Shown here: piece by piece, positions 7,116-18,008 of the stretch
Layout: the number at the start of each line of letters is the position of its first letter
Position numbering within the stretch: the first letter of the stretch is position 1
Assembly: GCF_024753255.1 (NCBI RefSeq)
Contig: NZ_JANUHA010000011.1
Span: 1 to 64,000 of the forward strand
Reading direction: 5' to 3'
Source: Massilia agri
GTDB taxonomy: Bacteria > Pseudomonadota > Gammaproteobacteria > Burkholderiales > Burkholderiaceae_D
DNA: 64,000 nucleotides
Made by a program: the position numbers and the translations under genes
Notes under the pieces: model-generated
The model's database searches: none
What the model saw: the letters and a program-made list of their open reading frames with translations, nothing else
Told to the model about the DNA's origin: nothing

Positions 7116-8030
7116 GCTTGCCCTCCCATAAAAGGCAGTCAGGCAGTTCGTGCGCACACGCCCCGCTTGGTCGTTGAAAAAAAGCTTGTTGACGTGACGA
7201 CATCAAATCCTTCCCGCAGCGTACAAGACAATGCGACAAATGACGTCGAATGCGCGAATCAGCCAGCTAGCCAATTGTATGACAATTTCCTCAAAACAAC
7301 ATCTCCGGACAGTCCGAACAGCCACGTCAAGATCGACATGGTCATGCACCAGCCGCTCCGGAAGCCCGTGCACCACGTTCGACGAGGTCCGTAAACTGTG
7401 GCACGAACTGCTTGAATGCAGTACGATGACACCTGCCTGCAATCCCCCGCGCTACCAGGACGCCCTGCTGTCCTTTCTCGGGACCAGCACGCTGCCGCCC
7501 AGCCTGAAGCTGCGGCCGTGCTCGCATGCGGCTCGGCATTCGATTTCGACTTGCACCTTGCCGTCGGGCTGCTGAAGGAGCAGGTCGACGAGCTCGACGC
7601 GGCCTGGACCCCAGCGGTCGCCAGCGTCGTTGGCGAGAACCGCCCCGCCGCTGCATGACCTCTTCGTACTGCAGGATCTTTCCCCTACCTGATCCGAATC
7701 AGCGGCAGCCATCGCTCACTCGAAAAATAAGGATGCCGGAGTACTGGCATCGCCCAGGTAGGCACATGCTGCTCAAGCCTGGGTGAAGGGTGTGCATCCT
7801 GAAACGCTCGGTCGAAAAGCGCTTCCGGGCCTTCGGTGCAATCTCTGGAACCGGCCGGTTACTGGCCGCTTTTCGCTTTGGAATCAAAAAGCTTGGCACA
7901 AGCCGATACCATGATTAATAGCGAGCGGCACGCTGGTATACACATACTTCGACGGTAGCGCCCCAGATTCAGTGCCATATTTAATACCATTGATTTTTTT
8001 GCCTAGCACTGCATGGACATGCCCGTCCGA
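7116..8030. other. Degraded accessory sequence between the operon and guaA
   Basis: Over 900 bases with only short overlapping open frames on both strands and no complete gene I can support. On the minus strand, parts around 7452-7650 (…RVELVDLLLQQPDGKVQVEIEC…) and 7342-7430 have protein-like composition in different frames, which suggests one decayed gene. Codon character fades toward 7700-8030, which is visibly AT-richer. The promoter of the ADP-ribosylglycohydrolase operon should lie just above 7115; the stretch around 7170-7290 is AT-richer than the coding DNA. Confidence 0.5.
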
Positions 8031-8074
8031 CAAAATAAAAAGCCGTTGATAATTCATACGAATGATCAACGGCT
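8031..8074 (-). terminator. Rho-independent terminator of guaA
   Basis: Ten-base stem AGCCGTTGAT (8041-8050) with ATCAACGGCT (8065-8074), followed on the minus strand by TTTTATTTTG. It lies 41 bases beyond the guaA stop and matches the copy at 2940-2978. Confidence 0.85.
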
Positions 8075-8114
8075 CTGCAATTTCCACTACAAAATCAGTT
8101 ACTTAGCGACTCCG

Positions 8115-8130
8115 CTCACTCCCACTCGAT
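8115..8130 (-). repeat. guaA-proximal copy of the 16-bp repeat (putative att site)
   Basis: CTCACTCCCACTCGAT, covering the guaA stop codon and its last codons, is identical to 3014-3029. Recombination here leaves guaA intact because the repeat restores its end. Confidence 0.7.
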
Positions 8131-9726
8131 CGTCGCCGGCGGCTTGCCCGAAATGTCATACACCACCCGGTTCAGCCCACGCACCTCATTGATGATGCGG
8201 TTCGATACCTTGCCCAGCAGCGAGTGCGGCAGATGCGCCCACTGCGCCGTCATGAAGTCCAGGGTCTGCACCGCGCGCAGCGCGACCACGTACTCATAGG
8301 TACGCCCGTCGCCCATCACGCCAACGGATTTCACCGGCAGGAACACCGCAAACGCCTGGCTGGTCGCCTCATACCAGTTCACCGGCGCCTTGCCCGGATC
8401 GATGCCCGCAACCGCCGGCAGCTCGAACGGCGTATTGCGCAGCTCTTCGATGAAGATCGCGTCCGCTTCCCGCAGCAGGTCGGCATATTCCTTCTTCACC
8501 TCGCCCAGGATACGCACACCCAGGCCCGGACCCGGGAAGGGGTGGCGATAGACCATGTCATGCGGCAGACCCAGCGCCACGCCGAGCTTGCGGACCTCGT
8601 CCTTGAACAGCTCGCGCAGCGGCTCGAGCAATTTGAGGTTCAGGGTTTCAGGCAGGCCGCCCACATTGTGGTGGCTCTTGATGGTCTGGCCCTTCTTGCC
8701 CTTGCCGGCCGATTCGATCACGTCCGGATAGATGGTGCCCTGCGCCAGCCACTTGGCATTGGTCAGCTTCTTCGCTTCCGCCTGGAACACCTCGACGAAC
8801 TCGCGGCCGATGATCTTGCGCTTCTGTTCCGGGTCGGTCACGCCGGCCAGGTGGCCCATGAACTGGTCTTCGGCGTCGATGCGCAGCACCTTCACGCCGA
8901 GGTTCTTCGAGAACATGTCCATGACCATCTTGCCCTCGTCCTTGCGGAGCAGGCCGTGGTCCACGAAGACGCAGGTCAGCTGGTCGCCGATGGCGCGGTG
9001 GATCAGGGCTGCGGCGACGCTCGAGTCGACGCCGCCCGACAGGCCGAGGATGACTTCATCGCTACCCACCTGCTCGCGGATCTTTTGCACCGCTTCGCCA
9101 ATGTAGTCCGGCATGTTCCAGTCCGACTTGCAGCCGCAGATCTCGTGCACGAAACGGCCGATGATGGCCTCGCCCTGCGTGGTGTGGGTCACTTCCGGGT
9201 GGAACTGCAGTGCGTAGAAGCGGCGGTCTTCGTCGGCCATCGCGGCGATCGGGCAGCTGTCGGTCGAACCCATCAGCTTGAAGCCCGGCGGCATGTCCAG
9301 CACCTTGTCGCCGTGGCTCATCCAGACGCGCAGCATACCGTGGCCTTCATCGGTGACGAAATCGTTGATGCCGTTCAGCAGGGCCGTGTGGTTGCGGGCG
9401 CGCACTTCGGCGTAGCCGAACTCGCGCACCTTGCCGTTCTCGACCTTGCCGCCGAGCTGGGCGGCCATGGTCTGCATGCCGTAGCAGATGCCCAGCACCG
9501 GCACGCCGGCTTCGAACACGGCTTGCGGGGCGCGCGGGGAATCGCCTTCGAGGGTCGAGTTGTGGCTGCCCGAGAGGATGATGCCCGAGGCGCCGTAGTT
9601 GCGGACGAACTCGTCGCTGACGTCGTAGGGATAGACCTCGGAAAACACGCCGGCATCGCGTACGCGGCGGGCGATCAGCTGGGTAACCTGGGAACCGAAG
9701 TCGAGAATGAGGATTTTGGAGTGCAT
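8116..9726 (-). CDS. guaA: GMP synthase (glutamine-hydrolysing)
   Basis: 536 residues; converts XMP to GMP using ATP and glutamine. The N-terminal class I glutamine amidotransferase domain shows the nucleophile in GICYGMQTM (Cys81) and the His/Glu pair in [10 protein letters not shown] (His176, Glu178). The ATP-pyrophosphatase domain has the P-loop [15 protein letters not shown] (~228-241). The C-terminal dimerisation domain ends …PPATIEWE. It lies 76 bases downstream of guaB on the same strand, so the two form the GMP-synthesis operon with a hairpin between them. The last codons double as the island attachment repeat. Confidence 0.98.
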   Translation of the reverse strand: MHSKILILDFGSQVTQLIARRVRDAGVFSEVYPYDVSDEFVRNYGASGIILSGSHNSTLEGDSPRAPQAVFEAGVPVLGICYGMQTMAAQLGGKVENGKVREFGYAEVRARNHTALLNGINDFVTDEGHGMLRVWMSHGDKVLDMPPGFKLMGSTDSCPIAAMADEDRRFYALQFHPEVTHTTQGEAIIGRFVHEICGCKSDWNMPDYIGEAVQKIREQVGSDEVILGLSGGVDSSVAAALIHRAIGDQLTCVFVDHGLLRKDEGKMVMDMFSKNLGVKVLRIDAEDQFMGHLAGVTDPEQKRKIIGREFVEVFQAEAKKLTNAKWLAQGTIYPDVIESAGKGKKGQTIKSHHNVGGLPETLNLKLLEPLRELFKDEVRKLGVALGLPHDMVYRHPFPGPGLGVRILGEVKKEYADLLREADAIFIEELRNTPFELPAVAGIDPGKAPVNWYEATSQAFAVFLPVKSVGVMGDGRTYEYVVALRAVQTLDFMTAQWAHLPHSLLGKVSNRIINEVRGLNRVVYDISGKPPATIEWE

Positions 9727-9762
9727 GTAGAAGGCAACGATAGGAAATGAATCGGGTCATGC

Positions 9763-9790
9763 AAAAACGCGGCCACTGCCGGCCGCGTTT
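9763..9790 (-). terminator. Hairpin between guaB and guaA
   Basis: Ten-base arms AAACGCGGCC (9765-9774) and GGCCGCGTTT (9781-9790) around a 6-base loop, followed on the minus strand by a short T run. It looks like a terminator or attenuator that would reduce guaA expression relative to guaB. Confidence 0.7.
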
Positions 9791-9802
9791 CATGAAATGA
9801 GC

Positions 9803-11272
<1,470 letters not shown>

Positions 11273-11411
11273 CTATAGGCGCAAAAGTGAATTATACAGA
11301 AAGTACAAAAGACTGTCGCAGCCATGCCTAAAAATTGCCCTCGACGCGCATCCCTCATTGACAGCCGGGCCCTGGCGTGGCGAAATCCGTTTGTTACCTG
11401 AGGAAAACTCT

Positions 11412-11909
11412 ATGCCACGCTCCACCACTCCCCTCCGCCTGCTCGCCGCCGGCGCGCTGCTCCTTGGCAGCAGCCTGGCCCAGGCCCAGTATTCCTGGAT
11501 TGGCGAAAACGGCGTGCGCCATTTCTCCGACCGCCCACCGCCACCTTCGACCCCGGCGCACAAGATCCTGAAGACGCCCGGCCGCATGGCCACCACCCCG
11601 CCGGCGCCTGAAGCGTCCGCCGCCGCACCTGCCGCGCCCAAGACGGCACCAACCCTGGCCGAGCGCGAGGCCGACTACAAGGAGCGCAAGAAGAAGCGCG
11701 AGGAACAGGAAAAGAAGGACGCCCAGCAGGCCGAGCGTGAGCGGGATATTGCGCAGCGCTGCGCCATGGCGCGCAGTGCCAGGGCCCAGGTCGAATCGGG
11801 CGTACGCATCCGGGACTTCGACGCGGCCGGCCAGTCGCGCATCATGACGGACGAAGAACGCGCCGCGCAGTTCGCGCAGGCCAACAAGATCCTGGCCGAG
11901 TGCCGCTGA
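11412..11909 (+). CDS. DUF4124 domain periplasmic protein
   Basis: 165 residues from ATG 11412, preceded by GAGGA at a 7-base spacing. The signal peptide is LLAAGALLLGSSLAQAQ with likely cleavage after Ala-Gln-Ala at ~25. The following YSWIGENGVRHFSDRPPPP is the DUF4124 pattern (a short W…G…H/YSDxPP module). A low-complexity Pro/Ala stretch (~55-85) and a highly charged coiled-coil-like helix (ADYKERKKKREEQEKKDAQQ) follow. Function unknown; such proteins are common, often several per genome, in beta- and gammaproteobacteria. It is divergent from guaB. Confidence 0.85.
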   Translation: MPRSTTPLRLLAAGALLLGSSLAQAQYSWIGENGVRHFSDRPPPPSTPAHKILKTPGRMATTPPAPEASAAAPAAPKTAPTLAEREADYKERKKKREEQEKKDAQQAERERDIAQRCAMARSARAQVESGVRIRDFDAAGQSRIMTDEERAAQFAQANKILAECR

Positions 11910-11916
11910 GCGCGCC

Positions 11917-13098
11917 TCAGGCGCGTCCGGCGGCCTTGACGCTATGGCGTGGCAGCGCCTGCGCGCACATCACCCGGTTGCGTCCGGCTTCCTTGGCCGC
12001 ATACAGGGCCGCGTCCGCGCGTTGCATCAGGCTGTCGAACTCCTCGCCTGCTTCCAGCATGGCCAGGCCGATGCTGACGGTATAGGGCGCGCCTGCGCCG
12101 GTCGCCGGCGCAGGCCGGTCGAGCGCGGTGCGCAGGCGCTCGGCAGCGACCAGCGCGGCCTCCATGCTGGTATCGGGCAGCAGCACCGCGAATTCCTCGC
12201 CGCCGAGGCGGGCGCAAAAATCGTTCTTGCGGATCACGCCCATGATGCGCTGGACCAGGTCGCGCAGCACCTGGTCGCCAACCCCATGTCCATAGGTATC
12301 GTTGATGCGCTTGAAGTGGTCGGCGTCGACCAGCAGCAGGCCGACGCTGCCCGCCTGCCGGCGGGCGCGCGCCAGTTCGCGTCCGGCGACCTCGAAAAAG
12401 GCGCGGCGCGTGGGGGCGCCGGTCAGGTGGTCGTGCTCGGCCGCGTAGGCGGTCTCGGACAGCACCCGCGCATTGGCCATCATCACGGCGCCCAGGGTCA
12501 GGCCCGGCATGAACAGGGTGCCGATCGCGAAGAAGGCCAGGTTGATGGCGGCCGGGTCCAGCAGCGACACCGGCTCATAGGCGTCGACGAGATAGAACAG
12601 GCCGCGGAAGGTGTGGCCCACGCCGAGGGACAGCGCGGCGATGCGGGTGAAGGAGAAGGAATAGCGCAGGCGCCGCTCCCGGGTCGAGGGCACGCTGGCG
12701 AAGATGGCGTAGCAGACGCCCGCGTGGTAGACCGAGACCGAAGTGATCCGCATCGACAGGGACTCATGCCCGATGTGGAAGAAGACGACGCCGGCCAGCG
12801 AGGCGATGCCGCCCACCCATAGCAGGCGGCTCGGGATCGGCAAGCCCAGGTGGCGCCGGAAGCCCACGTACATCAGGGCCACCGTAACGAGGTAGAGCCC
12901 ATTGGCCAGCTCGATGGACAGCACTTCGGGCAGGACGCCGCGGGACGCGAAGAACAGCAGCGCGACGATGGCCAGGCCATTGGCCTGCCCCCATTCGCGG
13001 ATTCCAGCCACCTTGCTGCCGGACAGCGATGACAGGACCAGCAACATGACCACCGACAGCGCGGTGGTGACCAACAGGAGGCTCAGGGTACTCAGCAT
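11917..13098 (-). CDS. Membrane-bound diguanylate cyclase (GGDEF)
   Basis: 393 residues from ATG 13098; a TTG at 13131 would add eleven residues, and neither start has a strong ribosome-binding site. The N-terminal ~210 residues contain six or seven hydrophobic segments, a membrane sensor region of no named type. The catalytic domain starts at DHLTGAPTRRAFF and has DADHFKRINDTYGHGVGD and the active-site GGEEF (~298-302). RKND five residues before the GGEEF is the RxxD inhibitory site, so feedback inhibition by c-di-GMP is expected. It makes c-di-GMP from two GTP. It stands alone, convergent with the DUF4124 gene. Confidence 0.92.
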   Translation of the reverse strand: MLSTLSLLLVTTALSVVMLLVLSSLSGSKVAGIREWGQANGLAIVALLFFASRGVLPEVLSIELANGLYLVTVALMYVGFRRHLGLPIPSRLLWVGGIASLAGVVFFHIGHESLSMRITSVSVYHAGVCYAIFASVPSTRERRLRYSFSFTRIAALSLGVGHTFRGLFYLVDAYEPVSLLDPAAINLAFFAIGTLFMPGLTLGAVMMANARVLSETAYAAEHDHLTGAPTRRAFFEVAGRELARARRQAGSVGLLLVDADHFKRINDTYGHGVGDQVLRDLVQRIMGVIRKNDFCARLGGEEFAVLLPDTSMEAALVAAERLRTALDRPAPATGAGAPYTVSIGLAMLEAGEEFDSLMQRADAALYAAKEAGRNRVMCAQALPRHSVKAAGRA

Positions 13099-13314
13099 GG
13101 ATGAAAGCGACAGCGGACGGTATGACGGCAATGCCGCGACCCGGAGTCATCCGGGCCGGCCGCGCTGCAGAAATCGAGCCCTGGGCCCGGCCGTCCGTTG
13201 CGGGCCGCAGGCTCATCCGTATGATAGCGCGAACCGGGCCCTTGCAACTTCCTTAGACGCAATTGTTTATGCTGATGTGCAAGGCAATATTGTCAGGTCG
13301 GCACGCCGGCAAGC

Positions 13315-13608
13315 CTAGGCGGCGCCTTCCCGCTTCGCCGCGCGCTTGCGGCGCGATTCCTTCGGGTCCGCCACCAGGGGGCGGTAGATCTCGATGCGGT
13401 CGCGTTCGCGCAGCACCGTATCGAGGGTCTTCTTTTTCGCGTAGATGCCGACCGGCTGGGTGCTCAGGTTGATGTCCGGGTAGGCCTGCAACACACCGCT
13501 CTGCTCGATTGCCTCGCCGATGGTGCTACCAATGCGTACCTGCATGGGGTGCAGGTATTCGAAGCCGGCGCCGGCGTAGCAGACCGTGACCTGCAACATC
13601 TCAGCCAT
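13315..13608 (-). CDS. RnfH/RatB family ubiquitin-like protein
   Basis: 97 residues. Beta-grasp pattern VTVCYAGAGFEYLHPMQVRIGSTIGEAIEQSGV, then GIYAKKKTLDTVLRERDRIEIYRPL, then a basic tail KESRRKRAAKREG. Function of this small family is not settled. It overlaps ratA by 8 bases (13601-13608) and is translated after it, the usual ratA-ratB order beside smpB. Confidence 0.93.
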   Translation of the reverse strand: MAEMLQVTVCYAGAGFEYLHPMQVRIGSTIGEAIEQSGVLQAYPDINLSTQPVGIYAKKKTLDTVLRERDRIEIYRPLVADPKESRRKRAAKREGAA

Positions 13609-14032
13609 AGATCGCCTCGGCGCGCTTGCAGAAAGAATCGACCATGCTGTTGGCGATCATGCCGAACACGGGGCCGATGATCTGTTCCAGGATGATGCTC
13701 GAGAATTCGTACTGCAGGTCGAAGTCGATCTTGCAGGCGTCCTCGCGCAGGGCCTTGAAGCTCCAGGTCCCTTCCATCATCTTGAAGGGGCCGTCGACGA
13801 GGTGCATCTTCATCTGCGTCGGGCGGTTGTTGTGGTTGGAGGTGGTGAAGCTCTGCTTGACGCCGTGGAAGTTAATTTGCAGGCAGGCGACCAGCTTGTC
13901 CTCGCTGCGTTCCAATACTTTCACACCGCCGCACCAGGGGAGGAATTTCGGATAATCTTCGACCTTGGCGACCAGGTCGAACATCTGCTCCGTGCTATAG
14001 CCGAGAAAAACTGATTTGTGTACTACTGCCAT
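13601..14032 (-). CDS. ratA: RatA/Coq10-like START-domain protein
   Basis: 143 residues of the SRPBCC/START fold: VHKSVFLGYSTEQMFDLVAK, VEDYPKFLPWC near the start, and IIGPVFGMIANSMVDSFCKRA at the C-terminus. Mitochondrial homologues (Coq10) bind ubiquinone, and the E. coli protein has been described as a 50S-associated toxin; which role applies here is not visible. It heads a two-gene unit with the RnfH gene and is divergent from smpB, 108 bases apart. Confidence 0.93.
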   Translation of the reverse strand: MAVVHKSVFLGYSTEQMFDLVAKVEDYPKFLPWCGGVKVLERSEDKLVACLQINFHGVKQSFTTSNHNNRPTQMKMHLVDGPFKMMEGTWSFKALREDACKIDFDLQYEFSSIILEQIIGPVFGMIANSMVDSFCKRAEAIYG

Positions 14033-14140
14033 TGGTCAACCGTTTGTTATGATGTTGGACGAGTTGCATTTTGCGCCACGCGGTTTGGTCTGCGTGCGCC
14101 ACAGCAGTAGTTTAACCGAGACGCGGATTTTCGCTATTTC

Positions 14141-14590
14141 ATGAGTATTGTTGACAATAAAAAAGCTTTTTTCGACTACTTCATCGAGGACCGGTATGAG
14201 GCCGGCATCGTGCTGGAAGGGTGGGAAGTCAAGGCCATCCGCGAAGGCAAGGTTCAGATCAAGGAAGCCTATGTCGTCGTGCGTAACGGCGAACTGTTCC
14301 TGTTCGGCGCCCACGTCAGCGCGCTGACGACGGCGTCCGCATTCAGCCATCCGGAGGCGCTGCGTACCCGCAAGCTGCTCCTGCACCGCGCCGAGCTCGA
14401 CAAGCTGGTCGGCAAGGTCGAGCGCGCCGGCTATACCCTGGTTCCGCTCAACCTGCACTTCAAGGGCGGCCGCGTGAAATGCGAGATCGGCCTGGCCAAG
14501 GGCAAGAAGCAGCACGACAAGCGGGCCACCGAGAAGGACCGCGACGCCAAGCGCGAAGTCGCCTCGGCGATGAAGCAGCACCGCCGCTAG
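14141..14590 (+). CDS. smpB: SsrA-binding protein
   Basis: 149 residues; binds tmRNA and delivers it to stalled ribosomes. Typical start ([21 protein letters not shown]), [19 protein letters not shown] core, and the lysine-rich C-terminal tail ([20 protein letters not shown]) that enters the empty mRNA channel. The stop overlaps the stop of the convergent ABC ATPase gene by 4 bases. No tmRNA gene is seen in the window. Confidence 0.97.
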   Translation: MSIVDNKKAFFDYFIEDRYEAGIVLEGWEVKAIREGKVQIKEAYVVVRNGELFLFGAHVSALTTASAFSHPEALRTRKLLLHRAELDKLVGKVERAGYTLVPLNLHFKGGRVKCEIGLAKGKKQHDKRATEKDRDAKREVASAMKQHRR

Positions 14591-15492
14591 GCTTCGCTTT
14601 CCCAGACGGTGCGCGTGGGTGCGCCGAAGCGCGGCGCCCCGGCGCCGTGATAGAAGTCAACGCAGACGATGGTTCCGCCCTGCGTGCGGACCCGCACCAC
14701 CAGGTCGCCGGCCTCCCAGTCGTACATGACCCGTCCCAGGTCCCAATCGTCGTAGCCCGACCAGCGCCCCAGCGCCGCCTCGAGCTCCGGTATGCGCTTC
14801 CCGACGAAGTTCGAAGGTTCCTCGAAGAAGGCGGCAAGACGCGCAGCGCCCCGCTGCGCGCGCCGCGGGGTTTCGCTCGGATCCACCAGGCGCAGTACCT
14901 GCGCCCCGCTCTGTGCGACGGCTTCGCCGTCATGGGTGGAAAAGAAGAACAGCCGGGCGTCCCGACCCTGCCGGAATGTCTCCATGAGAAAGGCCTTGGC
15001 CTCGGCATCGATACCGTTGGTTGGCTCGTCCAACAGCACCACGGCCGCATCGCTCGCCAAGCCGCTGGCAAGCATGAACTTCTTGCGGGTACCGAGCGAC
15101 ATCTGGCCGAAACGCTTGCCAAGATGGGGCGTGAGCCCGAAGCCCTCGACTAATCCGGCCAGCGCGGGCGCCTCGCCCTGGGTGCGCAGCGCCAGCACCA
15201 TGCGCAGGAACTCGTCGCCCGTCATGAACTCATAGGCCACCGACTCGTCGGGAACCCAGGCCAGATGGCGCCGCGCCTCCCGCGGCGACGTCGCCATGCC
15301 ATGTCCCTTGATGACGATCCTGCCCTCTTGCAGCGGCTGCACACCGGCGAGCAGCGACAGCAGAGTCGATTTGCCGGCGCCGTTCTCGCCCATCAGGGCG
15401 ACCACGCCAGGGCCAAAGGAGAAAGACAGGTCGCGGAACAGCGCCAGGCCTGAGAACTGGACGCCAAGGCCTTCGGCTTCGAGCAGGTTCAT
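14587..15492 (-). CDS. ABC transporter ATP-binding protein
   Basis: 301 residues. Walker [10 protein letters not shown] (35-43), degenerate signature MSLGTRKK in place of LSGGQ, Walker [13 protein letters not shown], and the switch His in [10 protein letters not shown]. The C-terminal ~80 residues are an extension of unknown role. Only one gene, the membrane protein ending at 15500, lies upstream on the same strand, and its stop is 7 bases away, so the two form a simple export-type ABC system. The substrate is unknown. Confidence 0.9.
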   Translation of the reverse strand: MNLLEAEGLGVQFSGLALFRDLSFSFGPGVVALMGENGAGKSTLLSLLAGVQPLQEGRIVIKGHGMATSPREARRHLAWVPDESVAYEFMTGDEFLRMVLALRTQGEAPALAGLVEGFGLTPHLGKRFGQMSLGTRKKFMLASGLASDAAVVLLDEPTNGIDAEAKAFLMETFRQGRDARLFFFSTHDGEAVAQSGAQVLRLVDPSETPRRAQRGAARLAAFFEEPSNFVGKRIPELEAALGRWSGYDDWDLGRVMYDWEAGDLVVRVRTQGGTIVCVDFYHGAGAPRFGAPTRTVWESEA

Positions 15493-15499
15493 CGTGGTC

Positions 15500-16690
15500 T
15501 CACAGGAGTAGGAAGCTCGCGACCAGGACCGCGACCTTGATCAGCATGCCATCCTGGTGGCGCTGGATGAGGGGAAGCCCGAGCAGGGGCAGCACCGCGA
15601 GGGCCGCCGCCCCGTGGCGCAGGAGCTGCGCGGCGACCAGGTCGCCATGCGCGGGCTGCATCAGGCAGGCCGCCCAGGCGCCGGAGAACAGCAGACCGCT
15701 GGCCCCCAGCACCAGCAGGTGTTCGCTCAGCGCCATGCGCATGGCGCCGCGCGGCAGGCTGGCCAGGAATGGCTGGAGCGGCTGTCGCGTGGTCCAGAAT
15801 AGGTAGTAAAAGCCGGACATCACGGCGATTGCGAGCCAGCAGCCGACCTTCACGAATGCGCTGGATTCGGCGAGCTTGCCGACGCCGAAGACCATCCACA
15901 GGCTGGCGGCGATGATCCCGACGGCCAGCGCCAGGCGCGGCAAGGTCGCGTGAAGGTGGCGGCGCGCCAGCACGATGCACTGCAGCCGCAGCAGAAAAAG
16001 GGCGCTTGCGCCGTTCGCGCTGCGGCCAGTCGCCTGTACCCTGCCGGCCCGGAGGACGGTGTGCGCACTGGCCAGCATCCGCGTCACCACTGCGCCGGTC
16101 ACCACCGCCGCTATCGAAATACTGACCGGCCCGGAGCCGCAGCATAGCGCTGCGAAGCTGGCCCCATGCAGCACCCAGGCCAGGCGCCCTGCCCCACCCA
16201 TCGCGAGCCTGGCCACGCCAAGCGTGAGCACGGCCAGCAACAGCGCCTGCGCAGCGAACAGGACATCGCCTCCGCCGCCGCGCGCAACGGTCCACGCGGC
16301 CAGCCCGACCGGCACCAGGAAGACCTGCAGGCTCACCAGCAGCATCGCCGCGTCGACCAAGGGCCCGGCGCGCACGGCGCCCGGCAGCGAACGGGCGAAG
16401 CCGGCCAGCGCCCCACCCGCCACGAAGGGACGGTGCACGCGCACCCACACGTACACGCAGGCCAGCCAGGCGAAGGCCCAGCCGGCATTGGCAACAGGAT
16501 CGCCCGGCGCGCGCCAGAAATGCAGGATCGGCGCGGCCAGCACCTCGGGGCGTTCGGCAAGCGCGGGGCCGGTCAGCGCCAGCAGGACGGCCAGCACATG
16601 GGCATAGCGCAGGTAGAGCGCGAAGGACTGCCGGCGATACCAGGCGCGCCGGCTGCGCAGCAGCAGGAAGAAGGGATGCTCAGGCGCCAA
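15500..16690 (-). CDS. Polytopic membrane protein, partner of the ABC ATPase
   Basis: 396 residues with about ten hydrophobic segments spread along the whole length (for example HVLAVLLALTGPALA, AMLLVSLQVFLVPVGLAAW, LALAVGIIAASLWMVFGVG, MLIKVAVLVASFLLL at the end). No named permease motif is recognised. The start is a TTG at 16690 with GGAGAGG five bases upstream; no early ATG fits. Position directly before the ATPase gene suggests it is the membrane half of the same transporter (inference). It lies 27 bases after the MFS gene, so all three may be co-transcribed. Confidence 0.8.
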   Translation of the reverse strand: MAPEHPFFLLLRSRRAWYRRQSFALYLRYAHVLAVLLALTGPALAERPEVLAAPILHFWRAPGDPVANAGWAFAWLACVYVWVRVHRPFVAGGALAGFARSLPGAVRAGPLVDAAMLLVSLQVFLVPVGLAAWTVARGGGGDVLFAAQALLLAVLTLGVARLAMGGAGRLAWVLHGASFAALCCGSGPVSISIAAVVTGAVVTRMLASAHTVLRAGRVQATGRSANGASALFLLRLQCIVLARRHLHATLPRLALAVGIIAASLWMVFGVGKLAESSAFVKVGCWLAIAVMSGFYYLFWTTRQPLQPFLASLPRGAMRMALSEHLLVLGASGLLFSGAWAACLMQPAHGDLVAAQLLRHGAAALAVLPLLGLPLIQRHQDGMLIKVAVLVASFLLL

Positions 16691-16717
16691 GCGCGCCTCT
16701 CCAGTCGCGGGCCCGGC

Positions 16718-17899
16718 TCACGCCCCCGGCGCCGCGAAGCGCCTGGAGAGGCGCCACATCAGGAAGCTCAGCAACACGCCGACGGCCGCGCCGCACGCCA
16801 GCTTGAGCGCGCTGCCGAACAGCAGCGGCGCCACCAGGCCGGAGACCAGGGCAAAGGACATCATCTGGATGAAGCCGACCATCGACGCGGCCAGGCCGCG
16901 GTTGTCCGGGAACAGGCCCATGGCCGAGAGCTGGATGCCCGGCATGGCGACCGCCAGGCCGAAGGTGAACACGGCCAGCGGCAGCACCGCCCAGGGCACG
17001 CTGGCCGTGAACAGCGCGTTGTAGCCGACGTTCAGCACCGAGGCCACCGCCATCACGCCGTAGCCGATCCACAGCAGGCGTCCCGGCGGCGCCTTCGCCG
17101 CGCGCTTGCCGCCCCAGGCCGAGCCGACCACCATGCCCCCGATCAGGGGGATGAACATCCAGGCGAAGGCGGTCTCCGGCAGGCCCAGGATCTCCATCAC
17201 GAAGTTGGCGGCCGAGCCGATGTAGAGCGAGAGGCCGCCGAACACCAGGCCGAGCGCGAGCGAGAGCATCACGAACTGGGGATTCCTGAGCACCATCAGG
17301 TAGTTGCGCGCGATCGTCACCGGGTGGAAGACCTGGCGCTTCTCGCGCGGCAGGCTTTCCGGCAGCATGCGCGATACCAGCACGATCATCGCGGCGCCGA
17401 AGATCGCCAGGAACACGAAGTTCGAACGCCAGCCGAAACTCACGTGCAGCCAGCCGCCCAGCACCGGGGCGATGGCGGGAGCCAGGCCGAACACCATCAT
17501 GATGTGCGACATCATCTTCTGCGCCTGGGCGCCGGAAAAGCGATCCTGCACGATGGCCTGGCCGATCACCGAGCCGGCGCCGGCCGACAGGCCCTGCAGG
17601 GCGCGGAAGGCCAGCAGCCAGCCGAAGGTCGGGGCACAGGCCGCGCCGATCGAAGACAGGGTGTAGAGCACCAGCGCGCCCAGGATCACGGGGCGGCGGC
17701 CGAAGGAATCCGACAGCGTCCCATAGAACAGCATCATGAGGGCGAAGGTGAACAGGAAGACGCTGAGCGTCTGCTGCACCGCCACCGGCCCGACCCCGAA
17801 CTCGACCCCGATGGCCGGCATGGATGGCAGGTAGGCGTCGATGGCGAGGGCCCCGGTCATGCCGAGGCAGGCGAGGATGGTGGTGAGGAGTCGTTGCAT
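16718..17899 (-). CDS. Bcr/CflA family MFS drug efflux transporter
   Basis: 393 residues with 12 predicted membrane helices. The N-terminus (ALAIDAYLPSMPAIGVEFG) and the loop 2-3 motif YGTLSDSFGRRPVIL are characteristic of the Bcr/CflA subfamily, as is the motif C-like segment of helix 5 (GLAPAIAPVLGGWL). Members export bicyclomycin, chloramphenicol, sulphonamides or cysteine by proton antiport. The specific substrate cannot be read from sequence. It is first in a leftward group with the membrane protein and ABC ATPase. Confidence 0.92.
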   Translation of the reverse strand: MQRLLTTILACLGMTGALAIDAYLPSMPAIGVEFGVGPVAVQQTLSVFLFTFALMMLFYGTLSDSFGRRPVILGALVLYTLSSIGAACAPTFGWLLAFRALQGLSAGAGSVIGQAIVQDRFSGAQAQKMMSHIMMVFGLAPAIAPVLGGWLHVSFGWRSNFVFLAIFGAAMIVLVSRMLPESLPREKRQVFHPVTIARNYLMVLRNPQFVMLSLALGLVFGGLSLYIGSAANFVMEILGLPETAFAWMFIPLIGGMVVGSAWGGKRAAKAPPGRLLWIGYGVMAVASVLNVGYNALFTASVPWAVLPLAVFTFGLAVAMPGIQLSAMGLFPDNRGLAASMVGFIQMMSFALVSGLVAPLLFGSALKLACGAAVGVLLSFLMWRLSRRFAAPGA

Positions 17900-18008
17900 G
17901 GCAGTGCCCTAAACTAAGAACCGGCACCGCAAACCGCAGGAACCCGGGGGACGGGATTGTACTGGATTTCATGTAAAGCTTCCCGAGCCCCCCTCCAAAC
18001 GGCAGAGC

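Larger units (their letters stand above)
3014..8130. mobile_element. Putative genomic island or remnant at the guaA 3' end
   Basis: 5.1 kb bounded by two direct copies of the last 16 bases of guaA. The contents are accessory: a broken hydrolase, a sirtuin fragment, an ADP-ribosylglycohydrolase operon, and about 1 kb of degraded sequence next to guaA. No integrase, relaxase or phage structural gene lies inside, so if it was once self-mobile it has lost that ability or was moved in trans. The 3' end of guaA is a recurrent island insertion point in proteobacteria (known); that this block arrived that way is inferred. Further accessory DNA to the left (TerF-like genes, IS607-type gene) may be part of the same hotspot. 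Confidence 0.5.

Noticed and set aside
7203-7712. Possible small genes of 79-114 residues on both strands
   Set aside because: Mutually overlapping, no ribosome-binding sites and no recognisable motifs. Treated as decayed sequence.
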